From contig CAIUGM010000014.1 in the NCBI GenBank assembly GCA_903898675.1, positions 124,001 to 188,000 of the forward strand: a stretch of DNA of 64,000 nucleotides, read 5' to 3'. Under the pieces are notes generated by a model. The model did no database searches and was not told the DNA's origin. It was given only the letters and a program-made list of their open reading frames with translations. Below, piece after piece: positions 53,816 to 64,000 of the stretch. A program made the translations under genes and the position numbers. Position 1 is the stretch's first letter; each line of letters begins with the position of its first letter. The stretch is from an uncultured Verrucomicrobiota bacterium. Lineage in GTDB: Bacteria > Verrucomicrobiota > Verrucomicrobiia > Opitutales > Opitutaceae.

Positions 53816-53877
53816 GGCGTGGAGAAACGAAAAAACGCGGCAGGGCTTAGACCGCCGCGTTTCCGGGGGAGTGTCAA

Positions 53878-56556
<2,679 letters not shown>

Positions 56557-56634
56557 GGGAGATGCGGTTGGAAAGTGGAGCGGTGCCGACCCCGGCGCCG
56601 AATCCGCGGCGGGAACGCCGCGGTTCCAGGGAGA

Positions 56635-57108
56635 TTACTGGGCGAGGGCGGCCTTGACGGCGGCGAAGTTCGGCAAGTCCTTCGGGGTCGCGGTCTGCTC
56701 GGCGTACTTGATGACGCCGTCCTTGCCGACCACGAAGGCCGCGCGCGCGGCCGTGTCGCCGACGCCGGCCAGGTTGGGGAACACCACGTCGTAGGCCTTG
56801 ATCACGGTCTTGTTCAAGTCGGAGAGCAGCGGGACCGTGATCTTGTTTTCCTTGGCCCAGGCCGCATGCGCAAACGGGCTGTCGACGCTTATGCCATACA
56901 CGGCGGCGCCGAGGCTCGTGTAGCCGGCGAAACCGTTCGAGACGTCGCACATCTCCGCGGTGCAGACCCCGGTGTAGGCCAGGGGGAAGAACAGCAGCAC
57001 GACCGGCTGCTTGCCGGCAAAGTCGCTCAGCTTGACGTCCTTGAGGCCGTCGGCCGTCATCGTTTTAAGGGTGAAATCAGGGGCTTTGGTACCGACGGCA
57101 AGAGGCAT
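56635..57108 (-). CDS. Peroxiredoxin (AhpC/Prx family)
   Basis: Thiol peroxidase of 157 residues from ATG 57108. KAPDFTLKTM opens the thioredoxin-like fold; the peroxidatic Cys is in FFPLAYTGVCTAEMCDVSN (VCTAEMC gives two Cys four residues apart), and VYGISVDSPFAHAAWAKENK plus FPLLSD-like VPLLSDLNKT follow. The pattern resembles Prx5/AhpE-like or BCP-like members. ATG 57168 would add 20 unrelated residues. Confidence 0.9.
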   Translation of the reverse strand: MPLAVGTKAPDFTLKTMTADGLKDVKLSDFAGKQPVVLLFFPLAYTGVCTAEMCDVSNGFAGYTSLGAAVYGISVDSPFAHAAWAKENKITVPLLSDLNKTVIKAYDVVFPNLAGVGDTAARAAFVVGKDGVIKYAEQTATPKDLPNFAAVKAALAQ

Positions 57109-57290
57109 AAACGTGAGTGGATGGAGGTTGGTCGTGGCCGCGGCGGGAAGTCGCCGGGTGGAAGGCATAACTAGAACCTCCCGCGTTCCTGCGGCAAACC
57201 ATTTTGCACCGGTATGAGGGTGGTTACTAAAATGAGGCCGTCGCTTATAAGTTCAGCTCGCTGGCCAGCCCGGAAACTTCCCCTTGCTTC

Positions 57291-57332
57291 CGATAAGTCC
57301 TATGGGTCGTATAGGCTTCATAAGCCCTATAG
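57291..57332. repeat. TAGGGCTTATG-type repeat before tyrS
   Basis: ATAAGTCCTATGGGTCGTAT to AGGCTTCATAAGCCCTATA contains short inverted segments (TATAGGCTTC/ATAAGCCCTATA) with a period near 9-10. It ends 6 bases upstream of the tyrS start; the tyrS promoter or leader must lie in or before it. Confidence 0.5.
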
Positions 57333-57337
57333 AATTG

Positions 57338-58624
57338 ATGAGCGATATCCTGACCGAACTCGAATGGCGCGGCCTTTATGCCGACTGCACCGACCGCGAC
57401 GCGCTGGCCAAACGCCTGGCTGAGGGCCCGACCACGCTTTATTGCGGCTTCGATCCCACGGCGGACAGCCTCCATGTCGGCAATCTGGTGCCGCTCTTCG
57501 CCCTGCGCCGCTTCCAGCAATACGGCCACCACCCCATCGCCCTCGCGGGCGGCGCCACCGGCATGGTCGGCGACCCCTCCGGCAAGTCCGATGAGCGCAA
57601 CCTGCAGACCCCCGCCCAGGTGGCGCACAATATCGCCGCCGTCCGCAGCCAACTGACCCGGTTTCTCGATTTCGAGACCACCAAAAATCCCGCCAGGCTC
57701 GTCAACAACTTCGACTGGACCGGCCAGGTCACCTTCCTCGAGTTCCTCCGCGATGTCGGCAAGCACATCACGGTGAACTCCATGATCGCGAAGGACTCCG
57801 TCCGTTCCCGGATGGAGGATCGCAGCAGCGGCATCAGCTTCACCGAGTTCAGCTACATGCTGCTCCAGGGTTTCGATTTCTGTCACCTGCGGCAGGCTTT
57901 CAACTGCGAGGTCCAGGTCGGCGCCACCGACCAGTGGGGCAACATCACGGTCGGCACCGAGCTCACCCGGAAAAAGCTCGGCCTCACCGTCTGGGGCCTG
58001 GTGTTTCCGCTGCTCACCAAGGCCGACGGCACCAAGTACGGCAAGACCGCGACAGGCACCGTCTGGCTCGACCCGAAGAAGACCAGCCCGTACCGCTTCT
58101 ACCAGTTCTTCGTGAACGCGGACGACGCCGACGTCGTCAAGCTGCTCAAGACCCTCACCTTTCTCTCTCGGGAAGAAATCACCGCGCTCGAGACCGAGCT
58201 GAAGGCCAGCCCCGGCGCCCGCGCCGCGCAAAAGGCCCTCGCCCGGGAAATGACCACCCTGGTCCACGGCCCCGACGCCGTCACCGCCGCCCTCAAGGCC
58301 ACCGAGATTCTCTTCGGCGGTTCGCTCGAAGGCATCAGCGAAACGATTTTTCACGATGTCGTGGGCGAAATCCCGACCAAGGAGCTGGAGCCGGCGAAAC
58401 TGGACGGCGCCGGTTCGTCCATCGCCGACCTGATCGTCGCTTCCGGTCTCGCCCCGTCCAAGGGCGCCGCCCGCAAGGACCTCGAGGCGGGCGGGATCTA
58501 CCTGAACAACGTCCGTGTACCCGACCACACCCGGATGGTCACCACCGGCGACCTGCTTTTCGGGAAGTACCTGCTCCTGCGGAAGGGCAAGAAATCGTAC
58601 GCCGTCCTGAAGATCCCGGCGTAA
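57338..58624 (+). CDS. tyrS: Tyrosyl-tRNA synthetase
   Basis: Class I synthetase, 428 residues. The HIGH-type motif is SLHVGNLVPLFALRRF after CGFDPTADSLHVG; KMSKS-type loop TKYGKTATGTVWLD; tyrosine-binding parts include YMLLQGFDFCHLRQAF and QVGATDQWGNITVG. A C-terminal S4 RNA-binding domain ends the protein (SKGAARKDLEAGGIYLNNVR). ATG 57338 is the family's start (MSDILTELEWRGLYAD). Confidence 0.97.
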   Translation: MSDILTELEWRGLYADCTDRDALAKRLAEGPTTLYCGFDPTADSLHVGNLVPLFALRRFQQYGHHPIALAGGATGMVGDPSGKSDERNLQTPAQVAHNIAAVRSQLTRFLDFETTKNPARLVNNFDWTGQVTFLEFLRDVGKHITVNSMIAKDSVRSRMEDRSSGISFTEFSYMLLQGFDFCHLRQAFNCEVQVGATDQWGNITVGTELTRKKLGLTVWGLVFPLLTKADGTKYGKTATGTVWLDPKKTSPYRFYQFFVNADDADVVKLLKTLTFLSREEITALETELKASPGARAAQKALAREMTTLVHGPDAVTAALKATEILFGGSLEGISETIFHDVVGEIPTKELEPAKLDGAGSSIADLIVASGLAPSKGAARKDLEAGGIYLNNVRVPDHTRMVTTGDLLFGKYLLLRKGKKSYAVLKIPA

Positions 58625-58667
58625 CGCCGGCCCGGCGGTGCAGCCAAGACCGCGCGACCTGACACGC

Positions 58668-59513
58668 TTAGCGCCGCCGCCGGCGGAACGCGATCAACAG
58701 CAACCCGCCCAAGCCCATGAGGGCATACGTGCCGGGCTCCGGAATCGCCGCGCCATTGGCCAGCCAGGCCATCGTATTGAGACCAAGAATGCCGTTCGCA
58801 TTGAGCGGGCTGAAGGGATCGACCCCGTTGGCGTTGGAGATCATGTCGACATCGCTGAAAAGCACCAAGGCACCGGTCCCGGCGCCGAACGTTCCCTTGG
58901 CCCAATAAACGACGGTGACCTGCCCGCTGGCGTTCGTCCCGGCGACCGTGCCGCCGAGGGCAGCAATCGTTACCGGGTCAAACTGGTCGAAATTACCATA
59001 GGTGGCCGTGTTGGTCGCCGAGCCGAACGGACCGCTGAAGAAAGGGGCATTGCCGTTCGACACCGATCCGTCTGCGGCTGACGACACGATCCCAAGCGCG
59101 GTGCCGATGCCGTTGTGGAGGGAATCATCCTCCAGCAGCCAAAGATCCATGCCGCTGTGGAATGCCGCCAGGATGTCCGTCGTGTACGGTGCACTCTGGG
59201 TATTCGACCACCACGGCACCATCAGTCCGTTCAAGCCGCTCAGGTTCGCCGGCGTCGGACTGGTGAGATCAACCACGGAAATGGATTTGGTCACCGTGCC
59301 GGAGGGACCGAAATTCGCGGGGTTGGTTATGGCCGTCCGAAAGCTGAGCATGTAGTTGGAGCTGGCATTCAGCGCCCACGAGTCCGAGTTGATCGACTGG
59401 TCTGGACTGCCGAGCACATAAGTCTGGGCCCAGGCCGACACCGCGCACCCGGCCCAGAGTACGACGACTCCCCCCAGCAGGTTCAGGCGCGAAGAAAGAG
59501 GTGCGGATTTCAT
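58668..59513 (-). CDS. PEP-CTERM sorting-domain exported protein
   Basis: 281 residues with a signal peptide (about 1-29) and a complete PEP-CTERM tail: IPEPGTYALMGLGGLLLIAF followed by RRRRR. This tail is the substrate of exosortase-type sorting, so the protein is likely attached to or passed across the outer surface. The body (LGSPDQSINSDSWALNASSN, SGMDLWLLEDDSLHNGIGTA) looks like a beta-rich surface protein. Function unknown; exosortase genes are not in the window. Confidence 0.88.
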   Translation of the reverse strand: MKSAPLSSRLNLLGGVVVLWAGCAVSAWAQTYVLGSPDQSINSDSWALNASSNYMLSFRTAITNPANFGPSGTVTKSISVVDLTSPTPANLSGLNGLMVPWWSNTQSAPYTTDILAAFHSGMDLWLLEDDSLHNGIGTALGIVSSAADGSVSNGNAPFFSGPFGSATNTATYGNFDQFDPVTIAALGGTVAGTNASGQVTVVYWAKGTFGAGTGALVLFSDVDMISNANGVDPFSPLNANGILGLNTMAWLANGAAIPEPGTYALMGLGGLLLIAFRRRRR

Positions 59514-59606
59514 GACACGCCGGCAGGCCGACGGCCGTTAATCAATACCCCCATTGCCGGCAGTCAATCCACTCCCTCTGGGGTAGGCACCCCGGTAGGG
59601 CGTAGT

Positions 59607-60362
59607 CTAAAACTTCGCCGCCTGCACCCAGAAGGCGGCGTCCAGCTGCGGACAAAAAATCGCCAGCTCCTGCTTCAGTTGCTGGACCTTCCCGCCCAGC
59701 ACGGACTCCTGCTTGAACAGGAGCTGAACCTTGACGTCGTAAACCATCAGGCTGGCGAAAGTCTCGGCCTTGTCCTCGGCCACGTTGAGCCGGGCATACG
59801 TGGAAATGAAGCCGGGTGACGGATGCGTCGCCGCGGTGGTTTTCTGGTCGAGCTTGGTGTCGCCGCCGTAGAAAAAATCCGGCGGGTTCAACGCCACCCA
59901 GTCCGGGTCGCGGCCCAGCACACCATCGTCCGCGAAGTCGATCAGGTGATAAATCTCATGGTGGATCATCTTGCGCCGGTGATTGTCGGCGTAGATCCCG
60001 CTGTGGATCTCGACGTAGAGCGTCCCGTGGTCCCAATCCGCCACCGCGGCCCGCGGCTGGGAGTCCACGGCGAGCTCGCGGCAGAAGACCACGCGCTTCA
60101 GCTGCATGAGCGGGAAAATTTCCTTCGGGTACTTGCCGATCTCCTTGCGGAAAAGATACAGGCAGAGGTCGATCTCCGAGCTCAGTGCATTCTTGCCCGT
60201 GATCTGGCCGGCCGAGCTCGCGACCGGGAACGTCTCGTCCCCCGCCACCAGCTCAACTGCGCCCTTCGCCTGGTACTCCGCCTTCAACTGGTCGAACAAC
60301 GGGCTGCCGCGCGCCGCGAGTCCGGCGGCCAGGGCGAGCATGAGAAAAATACCGGCGCGCAT
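59607..60362 (-). CDS. Exported putative zinc metallopeptidase (HEXXH)
   Basis: 251 residues from ATG 60362 with a signal peptide (about 1-18). KMIHHEIYHLIDFADDG contains HEXXH (His-Glu-Ile-Tyr-His), and about 75 residues later AEDKAETFASLMV supplies a possible third zinc ligand (Glu) in an Glu-x-x-Ala-Glu context. No named family is recognised beyond zincin-like. Upstream neighbour on the same strand is the DUF6265-type gene. Enzyme activity is inferred only. Confidence 0.72.
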   Translation of the reverse strand: MRAGIFLMLALAAGLAARGSPLFDQLKAEYQAKGAVELVAGDETFPVASSAGQITGKNALSSEIDLCLYLFRKEIGKYPKEIFPLMQLKRVVFCRELAVDSQPRAAVADWDHGTLYVEIHSGIYADNHRRKMIHHEIYHLIDFADDGVLGRDPDWVALNPPDFFYGGDTKLDQKTTAATHPSPGFISTYARLNVAEDKAETFASLMVYDVKVQLLFKQESVLGGKVQQLKQELAIFCPQLDAAFWVQAAKF

Positions 60363-60472
60363 TTTCAGGTGGTGGGAGACAACACCCCGGAGGGTGGCGG
60401 CAACCGGGCGGTGGGTCAAGAGTCGCGGACGGTCCGCCGCCGCGAGCCAGACATCGCGGGTCTCGGCCCGGT

Positions 60473-60973
60473 TCAGGGCGCCGCCTTCTGGAAAGCGGTC
60501 TCGGTGACCTTGGGCTGACCCTCCGCATCCACCCCTTCCAGCACGACCTGCAGGCTGCCGTCGGACTGCAGGCGATAGCTGATTTTGCGCGGGTAGTCTT
60601 GCTCCGGGTTTTCAAAGACAATCTCGGACTCGCTGACGGTGCTGCTCTGGTAAGCCAACTCGGGCTGGCCCGTAACCTGGAGCACATAGAAAAGGTCGCC
60701 ACCCGGGCCTTCCCGGATCTGGCGGAAAGCCTGCTCGATGACGCGCCCCTTCGCCACGGTCCGGCTCATGCCAAGCATCACGCCCCCGGCCGGTGCCATC
60801 CATTGCTCGTCGGCGAGGCGGCCGCCCTTTTCCTGATGCCAGTTACCCGCCAGCCAGGTCAGCTTGGCGATGACGGGGGCCGGCGGGGCGGCTTTGTGTT
60901 TGTCCGCGCCGCCCAGCCCGGCAGGCAGCACGAGCGCCAAAATCAGTCCACCGAAAATTATCCGCGGCAACAT
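60473..60973 (-). CDS. Exported DUF6265-type protein
   Basis: 166 residues from ATG 60973. Signal peptide about 1-23. The domain is recognised by IAKLTWLAGNWHQEKGGRLA, DEQWMAPAGGVMLGMSRTV and EIVFENPEQDYPRKISYRLQ, which mark the DUF6265/lipocalin-like group. The longer open frame upstream overlaps the MFS gene in another frame and is not real. Function unknown. Confidence 0.82.
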   Translation of the reverse strand: MLPRIIFGGLILALVLPAGLGGADKHKAAPPAPVIAKLTWLAGNWHQEKGGRLADEQWMAPAGGVMLGMSRTVAKGRVIEQAFRQIREGPGGDLFYVLQVTGQPELAYQSSTVSESEIVFENPEQDYPRKISYRLQSDGSLQVVLEGVDAEGQPKVTETAFQKAAP

Positions 60974-61029
60974 ACCGCGGGATTGAACACAGATTCCGGC
61001 CGCGGGCACGGCTAAAGGCACACCATGGA

Positions 61030-62334
61030 TCAACCCGGCCGGGATTCTCCCGGCCGGGCCACCGGGGTGACCGGATCGATGAACCACCAGCAGAGCGCCC
61101 CGCCGAGATAGATCACGGCGGTGACGTAGAACGTGAGATTCCAGTCCCCCGTCCGGCCGACGATGTAACCGAGCACGATCGGCGAAAGGAAGCCGCCGAC
61201 ATTCCCGACCATGTTCATCATGCCCGACAGGGTGCCGACGCACGGCCCGCCGATGTCCATGCAGGTCGTCCACGCGCCGGGCAGCGCCAGATCGTTGCCG
61301 AGGCTGGCCAGGGCGATTGCCGTCACCGCCAGCAAGGGCTCGCGCAAAAAGGTCGCCGCGACCAGGCAGGCCGCGGAGCCGCTCAGGCCGGCGGCGCCCA
61401 CCACGCGGCGGGCCAGCCCCGCGCTGCCGAGCCGGCGCTGCAAGGGCGGCGTCAGCACCCCGGCCAGCAGCGAACCGAAGCCGCCGACCAGCAGCGGCAG
61501 GCCGGCCAGGAGGGCGCTGCGCCGCAGGTCGAACTTCTGGACCTCCAGCAGGTAGGTGGGAAACCACGTGATGAAAAAGTACCAGGCATAGCTGCAGGCG
61601 AAGTACTGCCCGCACAGGAGCCAGACCGAGCGCGAGCGGAGCAGCCGGCGCCAGGGTACCTTGAGATCCGCCCGGACAGTCCGCGGGGGCAGCAGCGCCG
61701 CCTCCGCCGCGTTGACCGCCGGATGCTCCCGCGGGTTGTCGCGAAACCACCACCCGAACGCGACCGCCCACCCCAGGCCGAGCAGGCCGAACACCAGGAA
61801 CGCCACCCGCCAGCTGACCACACTGAGCACGAGAAAGACCAGCGAGGGGGTCAGCGCCCCACCCCACCGCGCGCACATCCACATGACACTTTGCGCCCTG
61901 ATGCGCTCGGGCGCCGGGAGCCAGTTTTCGAAGGCCTTGGTCAGGTTCGGGAAACAGCCGGCTTCACCGGCGCCGAACAGAAACCGCGTGACCACCAGCG
62001 AGAGCCAGTTCCACGCCAGGCCGGTGACCGCCGTGAAGCCCGACCACCACAGCACCACCCGCAGCAGCACGCGGCGCGGCCCATGCCGGTCGCCCCAGTA
62101 GCCGGTGGGAATCTCAAAAAGCGCGTAGGCCAGGGTGAACGCACTGAAAACCCAGCCCATCTGCTCCTTGCTGAGGCCCAGGTCGCCGGCGATGTGCGGT
62201 GCGGCCTGCGAGATGCACACGCGGTCGATGTACTGGATGACCGCCAGCGTGATGCCGAACGCCACCACCCAGTAGCGGGCGCGGGTCGGCGGGATCACCT
62301 CAGGGGTTCCGGTCGGGCCGGCGGGGTTGACCAT
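61030..62334 (-). CDS. Major facilitator superfamily transporter (anion:cation symporter type)
   Basis: 434 residues with about 12 membrane helices. Motif A-like sequence is GYWGDRHGPRRVLLRVVLWW between helices 2 and 3. YIDRVCISQAAPHIAGDLGL at the N-terminus, and FLFGAGEAGCFPNLTKAFEN, are typical of the ACS group that carries hexuronates, glucarate or similar organic anions. Substrate is inferred from the subfamily only. Confidence 0.88.
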   Translation of the reverse strand: MVNPAGPTGTPEVIPPTRARYWVVAFGITLAVIQYIDRVCISQAAPHIAGDLGLSKEQMGWVFSAFTLAYALFEIPTGYWGDRHGPRRVLLRVVLWWSGFTAVTGLAWNWLSLVVTRFLFGAGEAGCFPNLTKAFENWLPAPERIRAQSVMWMCARWGGALTPSLVFLVLSVVSWRVAFLVFGLLGLGWAVAFGWWFRDNPREHPAVNAAEAALLPPRTVRADLKVPWRRLLRSRSVWLLCGQYFACSYAWYFFITWFPTYLLEVQKFDLRRSALLAGLPLLVGGFGSLLAGVLTPPLQRRLGSAGLARRVVGAAGLSGSAACLVAATFLREPLLAVTAIALASLGNDLALPGAWTTCMDIGGPCVGTLSGMMNMVGNVGGFLSPIVLGYIVGRTGDWNLTFYVTAVIYLGGALCWWFIDPVTPVARPGESRPG

Positions 62335-62396
62335 GCGGCCTCACGCTAGCAGTAAGACCGCGGATAAATCCAGATGCATCGAACGCCGAGGATCAA

Positions 62397-62472
62397 GAAA
62401 ACGCGGAAGAGCGGAGATTCGGAAAACCCGCCGGCCTCTGCTCCGCGCTTCCGTCCTTTCGCGCTTCCGCGA
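62397..62472. repeat. GCGGAAG-unit inverted repeat
   Basis: GAAAACGCGGAAGAGCGGAG to ATTCGGAA on the left and CTCTGCTCCGCGCTTCCGTC to TTTCGCGCTTCCGCG on the right. It has the same arm plan as the CAC-unit repeats but a GCGGA unit. Confidence 0.6.
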
Positions 62473-62488
62473 TGGGACGGAAAAAAAC

Positions 62489-63454
62489 TCAGAAGAACAT
62501 CGCCTCGGCCAGCGCCATCTCCGGCTCCAGCAGGCTGGCCCCGACGGTCAGGGTGCTCCGGCCGGTCCCAAGGTCGCCGGTGAAGTCGGCGTGATTCGTG
62601 TCCAGGTCCGCCGCCCAGCGAAAAGTCTTCGCCGGATCCGCGTAGCCAAATTCCAGGGAGAAACAGCCGGCGCAGTCGACCGGGATCACGCTGAACGCGA
62701 TGCCCTGGGCCGGATCGCCGCCGGAGCGGACCAGGCCCTTTTTCAACCAGAGCAGGAGGCCGCCCGCCTCCCCGGCCCATTGGGCGCGGTGGTGGATGAT
62801 GACCCTTTGCAGCCCGCCGACGATGAGCGCCGGCGCGTAGCGGCTGAGGAACTGGCCGATGTTCTGCCGCAGCGGCAGCGTGCGCGTGTAGGCGAGGTCG
62901 CGCACGGCGGAAATATTGGGCCACGGGAAGGACAGCGCGTCGGGCGCGACGATGGCGCTGTCGAACATCACGCGCTGGGAGCGCGTGAGCATGTATTGGT
63001 AGGCGCTGAGCCGGTGGCTCGAGGTGAAGCGGTGCGCCCAGTAGTACAACGGGAGGTCGGTGGAGAGGCAGACCGACACCTCGTCCTGCAGAAAAACCCG
63101 GGCCGCCGGCGAATAGCTGAGGGCGACAATCTCGATGCAGCGCGTGTCGTCCTTGGATTTGCCCATGAAGCACTCGCCGTAGATCTTGGCGCGCAGCTCG
63201 ACCGCCCCGTTGTCCTCCCGCATGGGACACAGCACGACGACGCGGCACGGGTAGCGCTGGGCGAAGCGCACCGCGACGCGGAACTGCACCACCGCATCCT
63301 CCGCGGTGGTGGCGAGGCCGAAGTGCAGCACCAGGTTGAGCTGCATGGCCCGCTGCTCGGCCGCCGCGGTGTCGGCCCAGAGCTTCTCGAAGCCGCTGGC
63401 GATGCCCCCAACGGGCACCTCGATTCCGGGCAGGGCTTCAAAGATGGCAGGCAT
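62489..63454 (-). CDS. opcA: OpcA-like glucose-6-phosphate dehydrogenase assembly protein
   Basis: 321 residues from ATG 63454. It lies directly downstream of zwf on the same strand, as OpcA does in cyanobacteria and actinobacteria. RVVVLCPMREDNGAVELRAK, RCIEIVALSYSPAARVFLQD, STDLPLYYWAHRFTSS and FDSAIVAPDALSFPWPNISA are OpcA-type segments. It is thought to activate or assemble G6PDH in the oxidative pentose phosphate pathway. Confidence 0.88.
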   Translation of the reverse strand: MPAIFEALPGIEVPVGGIASGFEKLWADTAAAEQRAMQLNLVLHFGLATTAEDAVVQFRVAVRFAQRYPCRVVVLCPMREDNGAVELRAKIYGECFMGKSKDDTRCIEIVALSYSPAARVFLQDEVSVCLSTDLPLYYWAHRFTSSHRLSAYQYMLTRSQRVMFDSAIVAPDALSFPWPNISAVRDLAYTRTLPLRQNIGQFLSRYAPALIVGGLQRVIIHHRAQWAGEAGGLLLWLKKGLVRSGGDPAQGIAFSVIPVDCAGCFSLEFGYADPAKTFRWAADLDTNHADFTGDLGTGRSTLTVGASLLEPEMALAEAMFF

Positions 63455-63467
63455 CGTATAATAAAAA

Positions 63468-63604
63468 TTCCAAATCCCGGTGGCCAAATTTCAAAAGAAA
63501 CTCCGATGAGAAAGCCCAGCCCGTAAATCCAAATCAATCCGCCGCGAATTCGTACTCCAGGTCATGATAGTTTTTGAGATTTGGCGATTGGACTTTGGAC
63601 CTTT
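63468..63604. repeat. CCAAA-type inverted repeat between zwf and opcA
   Basis: ATTCCAAATCCCGGTGGCCA to AATTTC (from 63468) and GAGATTTGGCGATTGGACTT to TGGACCTTT (63577-63604). Same family as 49281-49366. It takes up most of the 167-base gap. Confidence 0.7.
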
Positions 63605-63621
63605 GCGCGGCAAAGCCGCGC

Positions 63622-64000
63622 TCAGGGTTCCCGCCACGCGTGGCCGTTGGCCGCCAGCAGGGCGTCCGCGGAGGCCGGGCCCCACGAACCGGCGACATAG
63701 CTGTCCATGCCCGTGCGGCCCTGGGCCGCCCAGTGCTCGAGGATCGGGGTGATCAGCTGCCACGAGCGCTCGGTCTCGTCGCCGCGGATGAAAAGGGTGC
63801 CGTCCCCGATCATGGCATCGAGCACGAGGCGCTCGTAGGCCTCGGGGGTGTTGGAACCGAAGGTGGTGGCGTAGCGGAAATTCATCTTCACCGGCTGGGT
63901 CCGCGTCTCGAGGCCGGGCACCTTGGCGTTCAGGATGAGGCTGAGGCCCTCGTCGGGCTGGATCTGGAACGCCAGCGTGTTCGGGGCGGTGTTGAGCTCG
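63622..64000 (-). CDS. zwf: Glucose-6-phosphate 1-dehydrogenase, C-terminal end (5' part outside the window)
   Basis: First enzyme of the oxidative pentose phosphate pathway. Only the last 125 or so residues are visible, since the frame is open to the window edge. ELNTAPNTLAFQIQPDEGL, KMNFRYATTFGSNTPEAYER and LVLDAMIGDGTLFIRGDETE are characteristic C-terminal G6PDH blocks, ending SADALLAANGHAWREP. opcA follows 167 bases downstream. Confidence 0.94.
   Translation of the reverse strand, partial: ELNTAPNTLAFQIQPDEGLSLILNAKVPGLETRTQPVKMNFRYATTFGSNTPEAYERLVLDAMIGDGTLFIRGDETERSWQLITPILEHWAAQGRTGMDSYVAGSWGPASADALLAANGHAWREP

Noticed and set aside
60974-61882. Open extension of the DUF6265-type frame through the MFS gene
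   Set aside because: The upstream part overlaps the MFS gene in another frame and is Arg/Gly-rich. The real start is the ATG at 60973, followed by a signal peptide.

Overview
The window reads as a contiguous piece of a GC-rich bacterial chromosome, most likely from the verrucomicrobial family Opitutaceae (Opitutus/Lacunisphaera-like). This is an inference from protein style and genome habit: a PEP-CTERM protein, a DksA-like protein with a Lys/Ala/Pro-rich tail next to lspA, a GxxExxY protein, an RF3 gene, many secreted proteins of unknown function, almost no Shine-Dalgarno motifs, and a very high load of short inverted repeats. About 57 protein genes were found. No rRNA, tRNA or CRISPR was seen.

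Layout. 1-5117: an RND tripartite efflux operon (permease cut by the window edge, adaptor, outer-membrane lipoprotein). 5263-12507: a secreted helical protein, an SGNH hydrolase, an HD phosphohydrolase, an acetyltransferase, a dNTPase and two alkylation-repair genes (MGMT, AlkA-type glycosylase), with repeat elements in nearly every gap. 12809-15976: threonine catabolism tdh and kbl, split by a GxxExxY nuclease-like gene with its own terminal inverted repeats, then cdd. 16062-19821: hydrolase, hisS, HU/IHF, ubiE, A-type Fe-S carrier. 19963-25403: Ser/Thr kinase, rpoN, response regulator, ankyrin protein, eno. 25553-26176: a REP-flanked, frameshifted RAYT transposase. 26188-39825: rRNA methyltransferase, prfC, GH5-like/PA14 hydrolase, several secreted or membrane proteins, ROK kinase, amidohydrolase, His-rich metal transporter. 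40124-43650: haem cluster hemF-hemE-hemY. 43718-53815: nucleoside-permease-like protein, ileS, DksA-like, lspA, YicC, trpB, and a PP2C phosphatase plus STAS pair. 53878-58624: aconitase, peroxiredoxin, tyrS. 58668-64000: PEP-CTERM protein, putative metallopeptidase, DUF6265-type protein, MFS transporter, then opcA and the 3' end of zwf.

The housekeeping genes are ordinary. The interest lies in the repeats. Two architectures can be separated by eye. (1) REP-type hairpins whose 5' end is always GTAG, in at least six stem sequences, one of which brackets a RAYT gene. (2) Inverted repeats whose arms are built from a short CAC-starting unit repeated every 9-11 bases (CACGGAT, CACTAAT, CACGAAA, CACAGA). 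One such pair encloses the GxxExxY gene, supplies its start codon and interrupts the tdh-kbl pair; another pair at 50260-50427 has no gene inside. This looks like an autonomous/non-autonomous element family centred on a PD-(D/E)XK-like protein, and it is the main candidate for an undescribed system here. Repeats of several families also reach into coding sequence: the signal peptide of the efflux lipoprotein, both ends of lspA, and the start codons of the HD-domain gene and hemY.
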